A DNA stretch of 64,000 nt from Haematobia irritans (taxonomy: Eukaryota; Arthropoda; Insecta; Diptera; Muscidae). Below, in pieces: positions 33,404-44,680 of this stretch. The notes under the pieces are model-generated. The model was not told the DNA's origin. It did not search any database and saw only the letters and a list, made by a program, of their open reading frames with translations. Position 1 is the first letter of the stretch. Each line of letters begins with the position of its first letter. The stretch lies in contig NC_134398.1 in the NCBI RefSeq assembly GCF_050003625.1, positions 57,621,641 to 57,685,640 on the forward strand, given 5' to 3'. The position numbers were made by a program, and so were the translations under genes.

Positions 33404-34484
33404 TAGACCTGTCCAGATTTCCAAAGTTCACATTTTTTAATGAGCACTTACAGTTTTAGAATCTCTCAATGATTGTAATAAGAGCTATGAAAAAAGATTT
33501 TGAAAAACTTTTGCCAAAAAGTTGCTCAACGCGGTTGAAGTCAGGATTTTGGCAATTTTCGAAAATTTTAAAATTTGTGATCTAAATGCTCAAGCAAATA
33601 ATAAAAAATTCAAAACGTGAAATTTATTGAGCCGTTTGCTTGCTGTAGCCTCTGGAAATAAAAAATGCAAAAAATTTCCGCAATTTTTTTTTCAATGCAT
33701 TATAGGTTTTCGAAAAAAAAAAATTTATATACGTTTGCATATTTTTTATATATTCTCGGAACAATAAGGTATAAAAAACATTTAGATTAAGAATTTTTGG
33801 ATGTGTCATTAGTCGCTAAAAAATTAATTTCTTTATGAAACTCTCACTTAACCCATATGTGTTATTGTGAAATATCAGTCTATGAGCTAAAAGTCAAATC
33901 AATAATAAGATAGATTAAAATTTTTAAAAAGTGCCACATATAACTAAAAGTAAAATATTTAAGTGAGACCTTTCATAAAGAAATTAATTTTTTAGCGACT
34001 AATGACACATCCAAAAATTCTTAATCTAAATTTTTTTTTTATACCTTATTGTTTCAAGAATATATAAAAAATATGCAAACGTATATACATTCTTTTTTTC
34101 GAAAAAATATAATGCATTGAAAAAAAATGCGGAAATTTTCTGCATTTTTTTATTTCCAGAGGCTACAGCAAGCAAACGGCTCAATAAATTTCACGTTTTG
34201 AATTTTTTATTATTTGCTTGAGCATTTAGCTCAAAGATTACGCTTTTAAATGTTTCTTATATTTACTAATAAATTATTTAAAATTTTGTTTGTACGTATA
34301 CCTTTAAAATTTTCGAAAATTGCCAAAATCCTGATTTCAACCGCGTTGAGCAACTTTTTGGCAAAAGTTTTTCAAAATCTTTTTTCACAGTTTTTATTAC
34401 AATCATTGAGAGATTCTAAAACTGTAAGTGCTCATTAAAAAATTTGTGTTTTTAAAAATCTCATACATTTCCTGGACAGGTCTA
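33404..34484. mobile_element. hAT-P: foldback hAT-type element
   Basis: TAGACCTGTCCAG at the left and CTGGACAGGTCTA at the right, flanked by a perfect 8-bp duplication ATGTTTAT (33396-33403, 34485-34492). The inverted repeat extends almost to the centre: arms about 33404-33850 and 33960-34484 around a ~110-bp loop. Landmarks occur in both arms, for example GCTCAACGCGGTTGAA and TTTTTAGCGACTAATGACAC. No coding capacity. The element would form a giant hairpin as single strand or RNA. Confidence 0.9.
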
Positions 34485-34572
34485 ATGTTTATAGGCAATT
34501 TCTAAATTAATATATATTTGCGTCCACACATATTATATTTAAAAAAAATAATAAGTCCCATAATATATTATA

Positions 34573-35420
34573 GGGGGCTACCGTGGTGCAATGGTTAGCA
34601 TGCCCACCTTGCATACAAAAGGTCGTGGGTTCGATTCCTACTTCGACCGAAGACCAAAAAGTTTCTTAGTAATGCTGGTGACATTTCTGAGTTTTTCAAA
34701 GCTAAGTGGTTTCACAGCAATGTGTATCGCCGTTCGGACTCAGCTATAAAAAAGAGGTCCCTTGTCATTAAGCTTAACATAGAATCGGGCAGCACTCAGT
34801 GATAAGAGAGAAGTTCACCACTGTGGTATCACAATGGACTGAATAGTAGAAGTGTACGCGTGACACGAAATTGTCGTGACACGCGTGAATCACGTGAGTC
34901 GTGAACAATATCTGAAGCAACTCCCATGAATGTGCGTGAATGGGACTGAAACAAAAATGTCGTGCGTGAGCGTGAGTGAGAAATAAAATCGGTTCGTGAA
35001 TGTGCGTTAACAAAATTTATGCAAAATCACGTTCACGAAAAAAATCAAGATTTAATACTTACTCGTACGAAATTAATTTAGCTGTCGAACTATATTCTAT
35101 TCATGAATTTTGTTACTTTTGTCCAGTCTCAGTTGGAAAATGTCATGAGTCTCGTGAATTTGTCGTGAGTCACGTGAATTGTCGTGAATCGTACGTGAGT
35201 GTGAGTCTTTAAAAATAGTTCGTGCGTGAGCGGTGCGTGAGTACTGGTTTTAATTTCGTGAATGTGCGTGAGTGTGAGTGGCTACCACACGTATCGTGCG
35301 TGAACGTGCGTGAATAAACATTTTGCTTCGTGAATGTGCGTGAGTGTGATTGAAATTTCACTCCCGCGCACACCTCTACTGAATAGTCTAAGTGAGCCTG
35401 AAATATCGGGCTGCCAACCT
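34573..35420 (+). mobile_element. SINE J, full length, split by hAT-Q
   Basis: The tRNA-like head at 34573-34651 has TGGTGCAATGG (box A), CCTTGCATAC and GGTTCGATTCC (perfect box B). The body carries 'aatgctggtgacatttctgag', 'cgccgttcggactcagc' and 'agcactcagtgataagaga'; after the hAT-Q insertion comes the tail 'gtctaagtgagcctgaaatatcgggctgccaacctaa'. About 308 bp without the insertion. Flanks show a short TAATAT repeat consistent with target-primed integration. Truncated relatives: 24582-24807, 45950-46014, 49430-49626. Confidence 0.8.
34847..35378. mobile_element. hAT-Q: hAT-type MITE with CGTGAGTG repeats
   Basis: Ends TAGAAGTGTACGCGTGA and TCCCGCGCACACCTCTA (imperfect inverted repeats), flanked by a perfect 8-bp duplication CTGAATAG (34839-34846, 35379-35386) inside the SINE. 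The 532-bp interior is filled with CGTGAGTG, CGTGAATG, TCGTGAC and CACGTGA motifs in both orientations. Such iterated subterminal motifs are typical transposase-binding arrays in hAT elements (inference). No coding capacity. Confidence 0.88.
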
Positions 35421-35567
35421 AATATGTTCTAACATATTAATACATATGTCGCAAACATGTTTATGAACACTATGCTTGCACTTAAAAATAATGTGCTAAA
35501 AATTTGAGTTCCAAACATATACTTTTTACACCCAAACATATGAAAAACAGTCTTTTTCGTCCGTGTA

Positions 35568-36470
35568 TACCCTTTAAAAAGTATGCAAAAATTGGTGGAA
35601 ATTGGACCATAATTATAGAGCCCCCATATAAGACGATCTCCAATTCTGGGGAAGATTTCCCCAAGACTTACTACTTGGAACGTGATCTCATTCAAAACTT
35701 CGTTTGTATCGGTTTAACATTATATATAGCCCCCATATAAGCCGATCCCCAAATTTGACTCCTGGAGCCTCATGGAAGAATAAATGTACAATTGTGAGAT
35801 ATCTGCAGAAGTGGACTGTAAGTATATTCGTAAGAAATATATGGCAGTTTTCAAAGTAATAAAGAAAAAGGCAATAGGGTTTCGTTTGAATATGACGTAC
35901 AAAATGCTTTTATTGATGAGGTTTCAGCTCCTTAACGCTAGAGTTGCTGTAGCACAAGTGAGACTTTATTAACTCAAGCCATGTTTAGAGATACAATTCA
36001 GCGAAATTGAATTGGAAAGTTGATTAAAATGGTGGTCCTTTATCCGATTGAGTGAAAACTTTTACTTCAAAATTGGGTCAATTGGATAATGGGTTGCCAT
36101 ATATAAATAAATTCAAATTAATTGTCAGATACTTTTTAAGTAAAAAACGTTAATTGCTTAATTCAGTTAAGAAAATTCATTTATAGACAATGGAATTATG
36201 GAAACAAAATATATTGAATAAAATTGTTGTTGAACTAGCTTCAACAACAAATTTCATCCGAGCCGGTAGAAATTACCGTGCGAATTGGTTCATAATTATT
36301 TATAGACTCCTCCATATAGGTATGTATTTAATCTGCCTTTTTTGTCTAACATTGACTCCATAGAAAAAAAGTTATAATTTATAACAAATGATATAAATAT
36401 AATAAATATATTTTTTTATTTTATTTTATATTGTTTTTTTTTTTTACACAATTTTACATATAGGGAATAA
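35568..36470. repeat. Mini-me fragments and unassigned DNA
   Basis: 35575-35800 contains minus-oriented, degenerate 153-bp units ('attatatatagcccccatataagccgatcccc'). 36235-36330 is another degraded unit ('catccgagccggtagaaatt'). The remainder, including a poly-T run at 36428-36445, is unassigned. Confidence 0.55.
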
Positions 36471-36780
36471 CCTTCCGATATATTTACGAAATTTCAAAAT
36501 GCCAGACACATTCTATAATATACCATCTGGCGAACTTTTAAAGAACTTCCATTCATTCGATGCACAAACCATTTGGGTTACAAGAATTAATAATAATTCA
36601 CCACACAGTGTATAACAATTAAATGTACCTCCTGGTGTGTATAACAGCATGGATATATTTGGTTTCATCAACCAAAACAATCACTTGTTGCGAGAGACCA
36701 ACCACCCACAAAAATGAAATAAAATAATCAAAACAAACAGCACGTGCTCGACATGTTCTTCAGAATACAAAAACAAATTC

Positions 36781-37052
36781 TCAGAGCAATATTGTGTGGG
36801 GGGTGAGAAATGCAGAGAGACAGTGAGACAGAGAGAGCGAGAGTCGTGTTTGGTCTCTTTACACAAGGGTGTTTTATCACAACTATGGTGAGTGTCTATC
36901 TCTGGAGATTTCGTCAAATTGAGAATCGGGTTTCCACAGTTCGCCAAAAATTTAATAAATTCACCACTGCCTTTCAGTTTTGATTTTTTCCATGCAATTG
37001 TTGTATTCGCGTCCGTTTTGCATTCGTCTCCTGTTTGTGATTTGTAAAATCA
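36781..37052 (+). promoter_or_regulatory. Possible TATA-less promoter (GAGA tract, Inr, DPE)
   Basis: A GAGAGA/GAGCGAGAG-rich tract (36811-36846) is followed about 200 bp later by an initiator match TCAGTT with A at 37052. GGTTG at 37079-37083 is exactly +28 to +32 relative to that A and fits the downstream promoter element consensus RGWYV. This stretch is the least TE-like in the window. Each motif is short, so chance is possible; the spacing makes it worth listing. Confidence 0.35.
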
Positions 37053-37747
37053 GTTCTCTGCTTAAGTTCGTCCGAAGAGGTTGTATTGTGCTATCGTGAA
37101 AACATTGTGGAGTGCGGAATTAGCCACAATAGTAGACAGATTAACTTGAAGTTTGATTTGAAAATGTTCTTTTCGTAAAAACCCCAACGTAGTCAAAAAC
37201 ATAAAATATTGTTTGGTACATAATTCATGCGATTGTTCTATTCGAGTGTAATTAGGTTGTTATTCCTTTGAAAAATTGACCTAAATATCTTACTGCTTCA
37301 GGCAATGAATGGACGAAGTGAGCATACAGGGGAAATATATTTGCTCAATTTTGGTCCTGTGTAAATGAAAATTTTGTGTTGTTTTTTGACAGTGTTGTTT
37401 GCACACTGTGTGTGTCGGCCGTAAACAGAGAAACGAATTTTTGTATTTTCTTGAAATAATGTGATTACGTGCCGGTAAAGAAGTTTGCTTTCCATTAAGA
37501 GCAGTATTTGCACACAAAAGTCAACGACATCTAAAAAACGTTACGTTTGTTTTTATTTAAATAATGAAGCTTTGTGAATTTTGTCTATCGTACAAGAAAT
37601 ATGCTGCTGAAACATTAGTTAAACATCGATTTGCCTAATTAATAAAATCAATAAATATTTGTGAATATGGGAAACGCAGTAATGTATGTCAACATCTAAA
37701 TCAAAAATAAGGAATACCACTGAAATTGAAATTTCTTTGTAATAAAG
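37052..37747 (+). other. Possible non-coding first exon
   Basis: A repeat-free stretch running from the predicted start to a consensus-like splice donor AAAG|GTGAGA at 37747/37748. It contains only short upstream reading frames such as ATGGGAAACGCAGTAATG (37667 on), ending after 11 codons. This is what a 5' untranslated exon of a fly gene with large introns would look like. There is no independent evidence of transcription and no coding exon follows within the window. Confidence 0.25.
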
Positions 37748-38914
37748 GTGAGAACATTTCATTGGCTATTTACGATACGCACATGATTATATTTATTTTT
37801 CTGATATGAAAGTGTGAAAGTTCGTTGTTTTTGTCAATTCATTGATGGAAATTTACACTTCTCTGGTTTAAAATTTAATAATATGTGTGGCATTTACAAA
37901 AAAATCGGTTCCCATCTGAGGCATATGTGGTAGTACTTTTAACTTAACAAAGTAAGATTGCAAAGAATATATAAAGTGAGTTCCAAAAACAAAGTGAATT
38001 TTTTAAATTTATTGATATGTCTAGCTAAGATGTAAGATTCGAGCAAATGCTGGTACATTCAGTCTAAAAGTATATTATATTTTAACAGTATTTCTCCACG
38101 ACCTAGTATATATACACTTTATGGGGTCTGAAATCAATATTTCGATGTGTTAACAACGGAATGACAAAGTTTGGATACCCCCACCCCATGGTGGAGTTTA
38201 TAAAAATATAGAAAATATAAAACTAGAGCCATTTTTATGCAATTGCACTAAATTGGATTTATGAGTTATATAGTCGGATCTTTATCTAACCGATTCTATG
38301 GAAAGTTCGAGTAAAATCCCGGTAGGAATGGGTATAAAATATTAAATTAAAAAAAAATAATATGTTTATATTATTTGTCCCTCAACATAAGTAAAATGAA
38401 CAGACGAAAATCTCTCAAAGAGGTGACTCGGTAGTTTACTGTTCATCTAACATGGGTAAATGACAACATTGGTTAATCACAAGAGCACTTCAAATCGGAT
38501 GAGTTAGGAAGACTAGATACTATTTTATCTATTTCACGGAGTATTACATGTGGTCTGACCTAATTTAGATGAGGTAATGTTCTTAAACTGTGAGTTATAT
38601 GTAATAAGGGGTATAACATATATTAGAAAACTGGGGGACCTGGAAAATGTTAACCATTATCAAGTTGGTTCAACGGAAGGGTATAACGGAACGGAAGGGT
38701 GCGTAAGATAAGGTTTAAAAGCTGCAAGTACCTATATTTTTAATTAATATGGTATCGCAGTGGATTGATTTGTCCAAGCGAGCCATAATTAAAATGACAC
38801 AATAACTTAACCTAATCTTATTCATACCCATTAAAGCAGTTTTGTCTGAAAAAACCTAAAATTAATTAATTTAAATTTCGCGCGGAAATCCTTTTATCGA
38901 ACTTTATATATCTA
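37748..38914. other. Unassigned, with one mini-me end fragment
   Basis: 38090-38215 is the 3' end of a mini-me copy ('ccacgacctagtatatatacactttatggggtct' to 'ccccatggtggagtttataaa'). The rest is AT-rich with no recognised feature; 38680-38700 has a local GGAAGGGTATAACGGAA duplication. Confidence 0.45.
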
Positions 38915-39248
38915 CACGCAAAGAAATAAACGTTTGGAAAACGTGTACCGAAAACGTTTTTCTTTTGTTAGAGTTTTTTGAATTGCTTCGAAAATTTTAA
39001 ACTTTTATCACCAAAAAAATTCGTTTGTTACAAAATTTTTATTTTTTCAATAAAAAGAGTTATTTTTGAAACAACAACACAGTCCATTTCGTTTATATCA
39101 AACACTGTTCTTTTCTGACTTTAGGTCTTTAATAAGACACATTTTACAGTTCAAAATTTAATATAGTACAATGTAATGTTGAACATTTTTTCGAAATCTT
39201 CCGAACATATCTGGAATATATGTAAAAAAAAAAATAAAAAAAAACTTT

Positions 39249-39320
39249 GGTCGGAGCAGGGATCGAACCCACGACCCTTGGCATGCAAGTCGGACGTAGC
39301 AACCACTGCTCCACGGTGAC
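39249..39320 (-). other. tRNA-like module 1 of TP3
   Basis: Minus strand GTCACCGTGGAGCAGTGGTT ... CTTGCATG ... GGGTTCGATCCC; box A and box B as in TP1. Confidence 0.6.
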
Positions 39321-39434
39321 AAACTAAGTGTTTGTTTCTGTTAAATAAACTTTGTTTATTCGGTTCGTGGGCGCCGCAAGCTATGCTATATAAATATAAC
39401 TTATATGGATAATTATCTATTGATGACCATAACA

Positions 39435-39511
39435 GGTACATAGCTCAGTGGTTAGTGTGTTGGCTTACAAAGTGCATGGTCCGCGGTTCGATTCTCCGTC
39501 CAGGCGAAAGG
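39435..39511 (+). other. tRNA-like module 2 of TP3
   Basis: GGTACATAGCTCAGTGGTTA ... GGCTTACAAAG ... GGTTCGATTCTCCGTCC; box A and box B intact. Confidence 0.6.
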
Positions 39512-39984
39512 TAAAAAAAATTAAAAATTTATAAAATTGTATAATTTCTCCTACATTGTTGGTATTACAGGAAAAGGTGTTAAGAACTAAAAAACCTCGT
39601 GGATGTGAGAAAGATGTGAGGGAAAATGCAATTAGCAAGAAAACAATGTTTTTTTGAGTTAGTCTTTATGAAATTGTTTTTACATCCTGGAAAAGAATAA
39701 ACGTTTATCACAAAAAGTATATACTTTTCTTCCAAATACACTTCCTTACAGCGAAAAGCAAATGAGAAACGAACTTTGTTTGTCTAAAATTTCGTTTGGG
39801 AGGAAAGAATTATTTTTTTGCCTGTATATATGTTGTTATGACATGTGAGGCTGTATCTAATCAAATTTGACAATAATTAAGCATAATGTTAAATATATTC
39901 TCTGTGTAAAAAATCAAGTCAATTGGTGTTAAATTTCGATGAAATTATGTTAAGATATGAAATTTTATATCATGCATCCCTAAA

Positions 39985-40977
39985 TCAGGCGTACATATGT
40001 ATGGCAGCTATATCTAAATCTTAGGCATTTTGAACCAGATATGGCACAATTTGCAAAATATTAATTCTACCCTCAGTGCAAAATTTGAATAAATCGGTAT
40101 GAAACTTTACCTTCAAATGGTCATAAGAATCAAAATCGGGAGAAAGATATATATGTGAATATCTAAATCTGAACCGATTTCAACCAAATTTAGCAAACTT
40201 GTCAATACCTTCAATTGTATTGTGTGTGTAAAATTTTAGCAAATCGCGTCGAATCTCTGGCCTCTGGGACCAACTAAATCCATATCGAGCTCCATATATA
40301 GGAGCTATATATAAATCTGAACCAATTACAACCAAACTTGACATACATAGCTAGATTGTTCATTACATTCCCTGTGCTAAATTTCACGTTATATAAGTGC
40401 AAAAAATATATGTGGGAACTATATCTTAATCTGCAAATATATCTAAATCTGCAAATCGGCCAAAAGATTAAACTGAATCGATTTGAACAAAAGTTGGCAC
40501 ACTTAAAAATACTTTTTTTGCACTCCTTGTGCAAAATTTTAAGCAAATGTATGTGAAACTCTGGCCTCTGGGGCCATATATATCGGGTGAAAGATATATA
40601 TAACAGCTATAGCTAAATCTGATTTGATTTGACTGATATTTTGCAAGACATTAGAATATACGAAATATGAGGAAGATCGGTTAATAAGTTCGTCATTTAT
40701 TACCAGATCGATTATAAATATCTATGACAGCTTTATCTAAATCTGAACCGTTTTTTTTTCAAATTAAATATAGGTCGTCTTTGAGCCGAAAAAATATCCT
40801 ATGCCAAATTTGAGGACGATCGGACTTAACCTGAGAGCTGGACTTTGCACAACAGACAGACAGACTAAATCGACTAATCTAATTCTAATATGAGTATATG
40901 GCTGCTCCTTCTGGAAGTTACGTACAAATAGACAAACTTATTATATCTGGTACCACAGTAGTGGTGAACGGTATAAA
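39985..40977 (+). mobile_element. MM-S2: short mini-me-like repeat
   Basis: Degenerate units of the MM-S1 type ('aaagatatatatgtgaatatctaaatctgaacc'), then ACAGACAGACAGACTAAATC, and an end hairpin GGTACCACAGTAGTGGTGAACGGTATAAA. Order and ends match MM-S1. It lacks coding capacity. Confidence 0.7.
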
Positions 40978-41171
40978 GAGGCAGGAGTTATGAGACTATA
41001 ACTCCACGCTAATGCACTGCAGCCAACAGCATTGATTCCTAGTGCGCTAAAATATATTGACTTGATATGGAATATTATGCCACCAAAATTTTACAAGAAA
41101 TTTGCACAATATTAAGGACACATTTCTTCAAAATAATGAAATCTTAATTAAAGGAAAGTTTATAATCTCTC

Positions 41172-42530
41172 TTTTTATACCCTAAACCACATAGTGGTCA
41201 GGGTATAATCGCTTTGATCTACCAAAAATGTGCCTACCAAAACTATTGATTTTAGACCCCATAAAATATATACCGATCGATTCAGAATTACCTCCTGAGT
41301 CGATCTAGCGCTTGGTGTCCGTCCACCCGTCTGTCCATGTATTTGGTGTTCACAGGATTCCGGTCACAATTATGAACCGATTTGGATTAAATTTGGTACA
41401 GGGTGTTTTTAGGCACAAGGACAAACGCTATTGAATTTGGAAGAAATCGGATCAAATTTAGATATAGCTCCCATATATATGCATCGCCCGATTTCGACAA
41501 ATGGGGTAAGGTTGCTCTTTTTTACAAACGGACGTCATCAAATTTGTCAAAAAGTAATCTTCTTAATCACCAATCAAGTGTGCAAAATTTCATCGAAATC
41601 GGTTCAGATTTAGATATTGCTCCCCTATATATGTATCGCGCGATTTTCCCAAATTTAACCATAAAACCCTTATTTATCAACCGATCTTACTCAAACTTGG
41701 TTGACTATAATATTCTATAGTACTAACAATATATGAAAAAATCATTGAAATCGATCCAGATTTAGCTATAGGTCCCATATATATGTTTCTCCCGATTTTA
41801 AAAAATTTACCCTAATAACTCTATTTTTGACCAAAATGGCCTTATTTATTAAGTCAAATTTAGGTAACCTTATTATTTTGGGTAACCTTTTTAAGTCAAA
41901 AAGGTAACCTTCTGTGGTATCAACCAAACCTGCTAAATATCATTTAAATCGGTTCAGATTTTGATATAGCTCCCATATATATGCATCACCCAATTTTCAA
42001 AAATTTCCCCTAATACACACAGAATTTTTTTTCTGGTTCATCACGACATTAATTGATCCAATTAATTTTTTAATTGAAATGCCTTCAATCACAGAAATGA
42101 TAGTATCAATTAAAAAATTAATTGAAGGTCAATTAAAAATTAATTGTTCCAATTAAAAAATTAATTGATACTATTAATTTTTGTGATTGATTTTTGTTTC
42201 AATTAAAAAATTTGTTCATTCAATTAAATTTTTAATTGAATATTTTTTAAAACTCAATTAAAATTTTAATTGGAAGATTTTTGGTGAAATTTTTTTCTGT
42301 GTAACCTTATTTTTGACCAAAATAACCTTATCTATTACCCCATCGTACTTAAATTTAGCACAAGGTAATTTCCTGTAATATTAACCAAACTTGAAATATA
42401 TAATCAAAATCGGTTCAGATTTAGATATAGCTCCCATATATATGTATCGCCCGTTTTTCAAAAATTTACCCCTTATAACTTTATTTGTGACCATAATAGC
42501 CTTATTTAGTAACCGAAAACTTCTGTGAAA
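41172..42530 (-). mobile_element. MM-S3: short mini-me-like repeat, inverted, holding MITE E2
   Basis: Begins with the hairpin TATACCCTAAACCAC..GTGGTCAGGGTATA (41177-41208), then 'aaaatatatacc', core 'gagtcgatctagcgc', GTCCGTCCACCCGTCTGTCC (41320-41339), and units marked by 'gctcccatatatatg' at 41467, 41619 and 41771 (152-bp steps), 41969 and 42430. E2 (42016-42301) interrupts one unit. Confidence 0.75.
42016..42301. mobile_element. MITE E2 (AATTGA-rich)
   Basis: CACACAGAATTTTTTTTCTG to AAATTTTTTTCTGTG with TA on both sides (42014-42015, 42302-42303). Neighbouring units read 'ccctaaTAactttatt', so the TA was duplicated. The 286-bp interior is dominated by AATTAATTG/CAATTAAT motifs. E1 (1659-1866) is a truncated relative. 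Confidence 0.8.
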
Positions 42531-42799
42531 AAAGTAGCATGACTATTTAGTTTAAATTTCACGAGAAAATACATTTTTCATTATTTTGTTCCTATGTTGA
42601 TATGACAATTTTCAATTTATAAATTCATCTTTATTTGCCATTTGTTCAGTCAATATTTACAAAGTTACGAGATTTTATGTAATATATTACAGCAAGTGAT
42701 ACTTTAATACAAGTTTAGATTTAATTTCAATAGATATAATATTCTTAAAGGAAAATTTGGGGAAACCCCTTTATTTGAGTTTAAAGTAAAAATTATTAC

Positions 42800-43731
42800 T
42801 GAACATTTTTACATACGAGTGCAAGATGAACCACGTAGCGGACGTCCAAAACCAACAACAACAACAGAAATTGTAGCCAAAGTGCATGATATGGTATTGA
42901 ATGATCGACGAATAAAAGTGCGTGAAATTGCTAATATCATGGGCATCTCAAATGATCGAGTCCATTTAATTTTGCATGAAGAACTACAGATGAAAAAGCT
43001 TTCTGCAAGATGGGTGCCGCATTTGTTAACAGTCGATCAAAAACGCATAAGAATGAACATTTCCCAAGCTTGTTTGGATCGTTTTAAGCGAAATAAAATG
43101 GATTTTAAGCGTCGTTTCATAACTGTTGATGAGACATGGATCCACCACTATACTCCAGAGACAAAAGAACAATCCAAACAAGCAAAAACAATTCAATCGG
43201 CTGGTAAGGCAACGGTTTTTTGGGACTTAAAAGGTATTTTATTGATTGACTATCTGCAAAAGGGTAAAACAATAAATTCAGAGTACTATTGCAACCTTTT
43301 GGATCAATTAAATGTACAAATTCGAGGAAAACGTCCTGGCTTACAACACAAAAAAATAATTTTTCATCAAGACAACGCACCAGCACACAAGAGTGTTTTA
43401 ACAATGGCTAAAATCAACGAATTAAAGAACGAGTTGCTTGACCACCCACTTTATTCTCCTGATTTAGCTGCAGTGACTTTTACTCGTTCCCAAATCTAAC
43501 AAAATTCCTTGCTGACAAGCGTTTTACCTCAAATGAAGATGCAATTACAGTTGTAAACCACTATTTTGAAGACCTTGAGGAAAACTATTTTAATCAAGGG
43601 ATAGAATTGCTGAAAAGCGTTGGACTAAGTGTATTGAAGTTTCAGGAGATTATATTGAAAAATAAAAGTATTTTTGAGAAACTAACTGTTCTCTTTCATT
43701 AATAGGCTAAGAAGTTTCCGAACCGCCCTAA
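42800..43731 (+). mobile_element. Mariner element, 5' end deleted
   Basis: The 3' boundary shows a mariner-like terminus AAGTTTCCGAACCGCCCTAA next to TA at 43732-43733. The matching 5' terminal repeat was not found upstream, and the transposase lacks its N-terminus, so the left end is deleted. An immobile relic. Confidence 0.8.
42819..43702 (+). pseudogene. Mariner transposase, truncated and frameshifted
   Basis: The first frame (42819-43471) starts inside the protein at VQDEPRSGRP and has no ATG. It has an HTH region (REIANIMGISNDRVHLILHE), WVPHLLT, the first Asp in VDETWIHHY and the second in FHQDNAPAHK. At YSPDLA (about 43468) a one-base loss shifts the frame. The third catalytic residue, the Asp of the following SD (34 residues after the second Asp), is read only in the other frame, 43472-43702, which then runs 76 codons to TAA. 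About 50 N-terminal residues are missing compared with the usual ~345. Not functional. Confidence 0.92.
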
Positions 43732-43834
43732 TAAACCACACAGGTTTATTTGTATTTTGTATGTTGGTAATACTATATATCAGTGACATATATACTCAAA
43801 AAAGTTCCAAATTCCGAATTATTTTCGGAAATTA

Positions 43835-44680
43835 CGCTGAAAGAAATATTGTCGTGAGCCTTAAGATTTCATGTCCTTAAAATACGAATGCGAATTTTAC
43901 TTAGTATAGAAGATGCATTTTTCTCATATCAACATTTTTTCCCTGTCCAAAGTCAATAAACTTTTCATTGCAGTCGTTTTCTTAAATGATTCGACTTGAA
44001 AATGGGTATCATAACATGAAAAATTCATTAGACTAAGGTCAACTTGGATTTAATAGTTCTGAAAAATTCTTTAAAAATAATGAAATCGTCCTTAAATTTG
44101 TTGACTTTTTCTATCTTCACTACAAAGCAAAAAAGCATTCAAAAATAGGAGATGTTTCTCAACACTTTATTCTAAAGGCTGTTTTTAATTGAAACCTACA
44201 CGCAGATAAGTAATATGATCATCTCAAAAATGTTTCAAGAGCAAAATGTTATTTTCGGACAATGAACGTGGGACATTTTGATCGCAAAAATGTTGTTTTT
44301 CTCTGCAAAAATATACAGATACATCATTTGCGATAAAATAACATGATTGCCACAAAAATGTTCCATGTTCACCGTCCAAAAATAGCATTTTGTTCTTGAA
44401 ACATATTTGCGGTGGTAATATTCCATTTCTGGGTGTAGCACAAGTTCTACTTGATGTCGAGTCTGAATTTGGAAATTTGTGTTGTCGTTAACACGTTATT
44501 AAAGAGCTTTGACAGCACATGAAGGAAAAAGCTAAAAAAAAACGAATAACTTAAAATTTGTTTCCTTGAATCAAGTACGCAAAACTCAAACATAAAATAG
44601 AATTTTGTTTTAGATTTATCCTTACTTCAATACTCCGCTTTTTTAGCTCGGAATCAATACCAAAATCAATAATTAATAAA
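43835..44680 (-). mobile_element. MITE C5, interrupted by U1, right end lost
   Basis: After TA: CGCTGAAAGAAATATTGTCG. C-family landmarks follow to 'aactccgcttttttagctcgg', interrupted at 44199-44435 by U1. The outer end (the CCGGGCATGC part) is deleted near 44665. Confidence 0.75.
44199..44435. mobile_element. MITE U1
   Basis: CACGCAGATAAGTAATATGA to TTCCATTTCTGGGTG, flanked by TA (44197-44198, 44436-44437). Other C copies read 'gaaacatagcataatttctact' here, confirming insertion. The 237-bp interior contains repeated AAAATG / CATGTT motifs. U2 (61389-62471) has similar ends. Confidence 0.75.

Larger units (their letters stand above)
33158..35565 (+). mobile_element. CP5: CATATG MITE carrying hAT-P and SINE J
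   Basis: The first ~25 bp are missing (it starts at 'taacatatactcccaaacac'). The body matches CP3 and the right end is 'gaaaaacagtctttttcgtccgtg' with TA at 35566-35567. Two insertions break it: a palindromic hAT (33404-34484) in 'atatATGTTTATagg', and SINE J (34573-35420) in 'cataatatgttctaac', both readable against CP3/CP1. Confidence 0.8.
38915..39824 (+). mobile_element. TP3: tRNA-pair MITE, full length
   Basis: CACGCAAAGAAATAAACGTT to 'gggaggaaagaattatttttttgcctg', TA at 38913-38914 and 39825-39826. 910 bp and very close to TP1 throughout by eye, with both tRNA-like modules (39249-39320 minus, 39435-39511 plus). Confidence 0.85.

Noticed and set aside
34774..35212. Frames within hAT-Q as small proteins
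   Set aside because: They arise from CGTGAGTG-type motif repeats and cross the element boundary.
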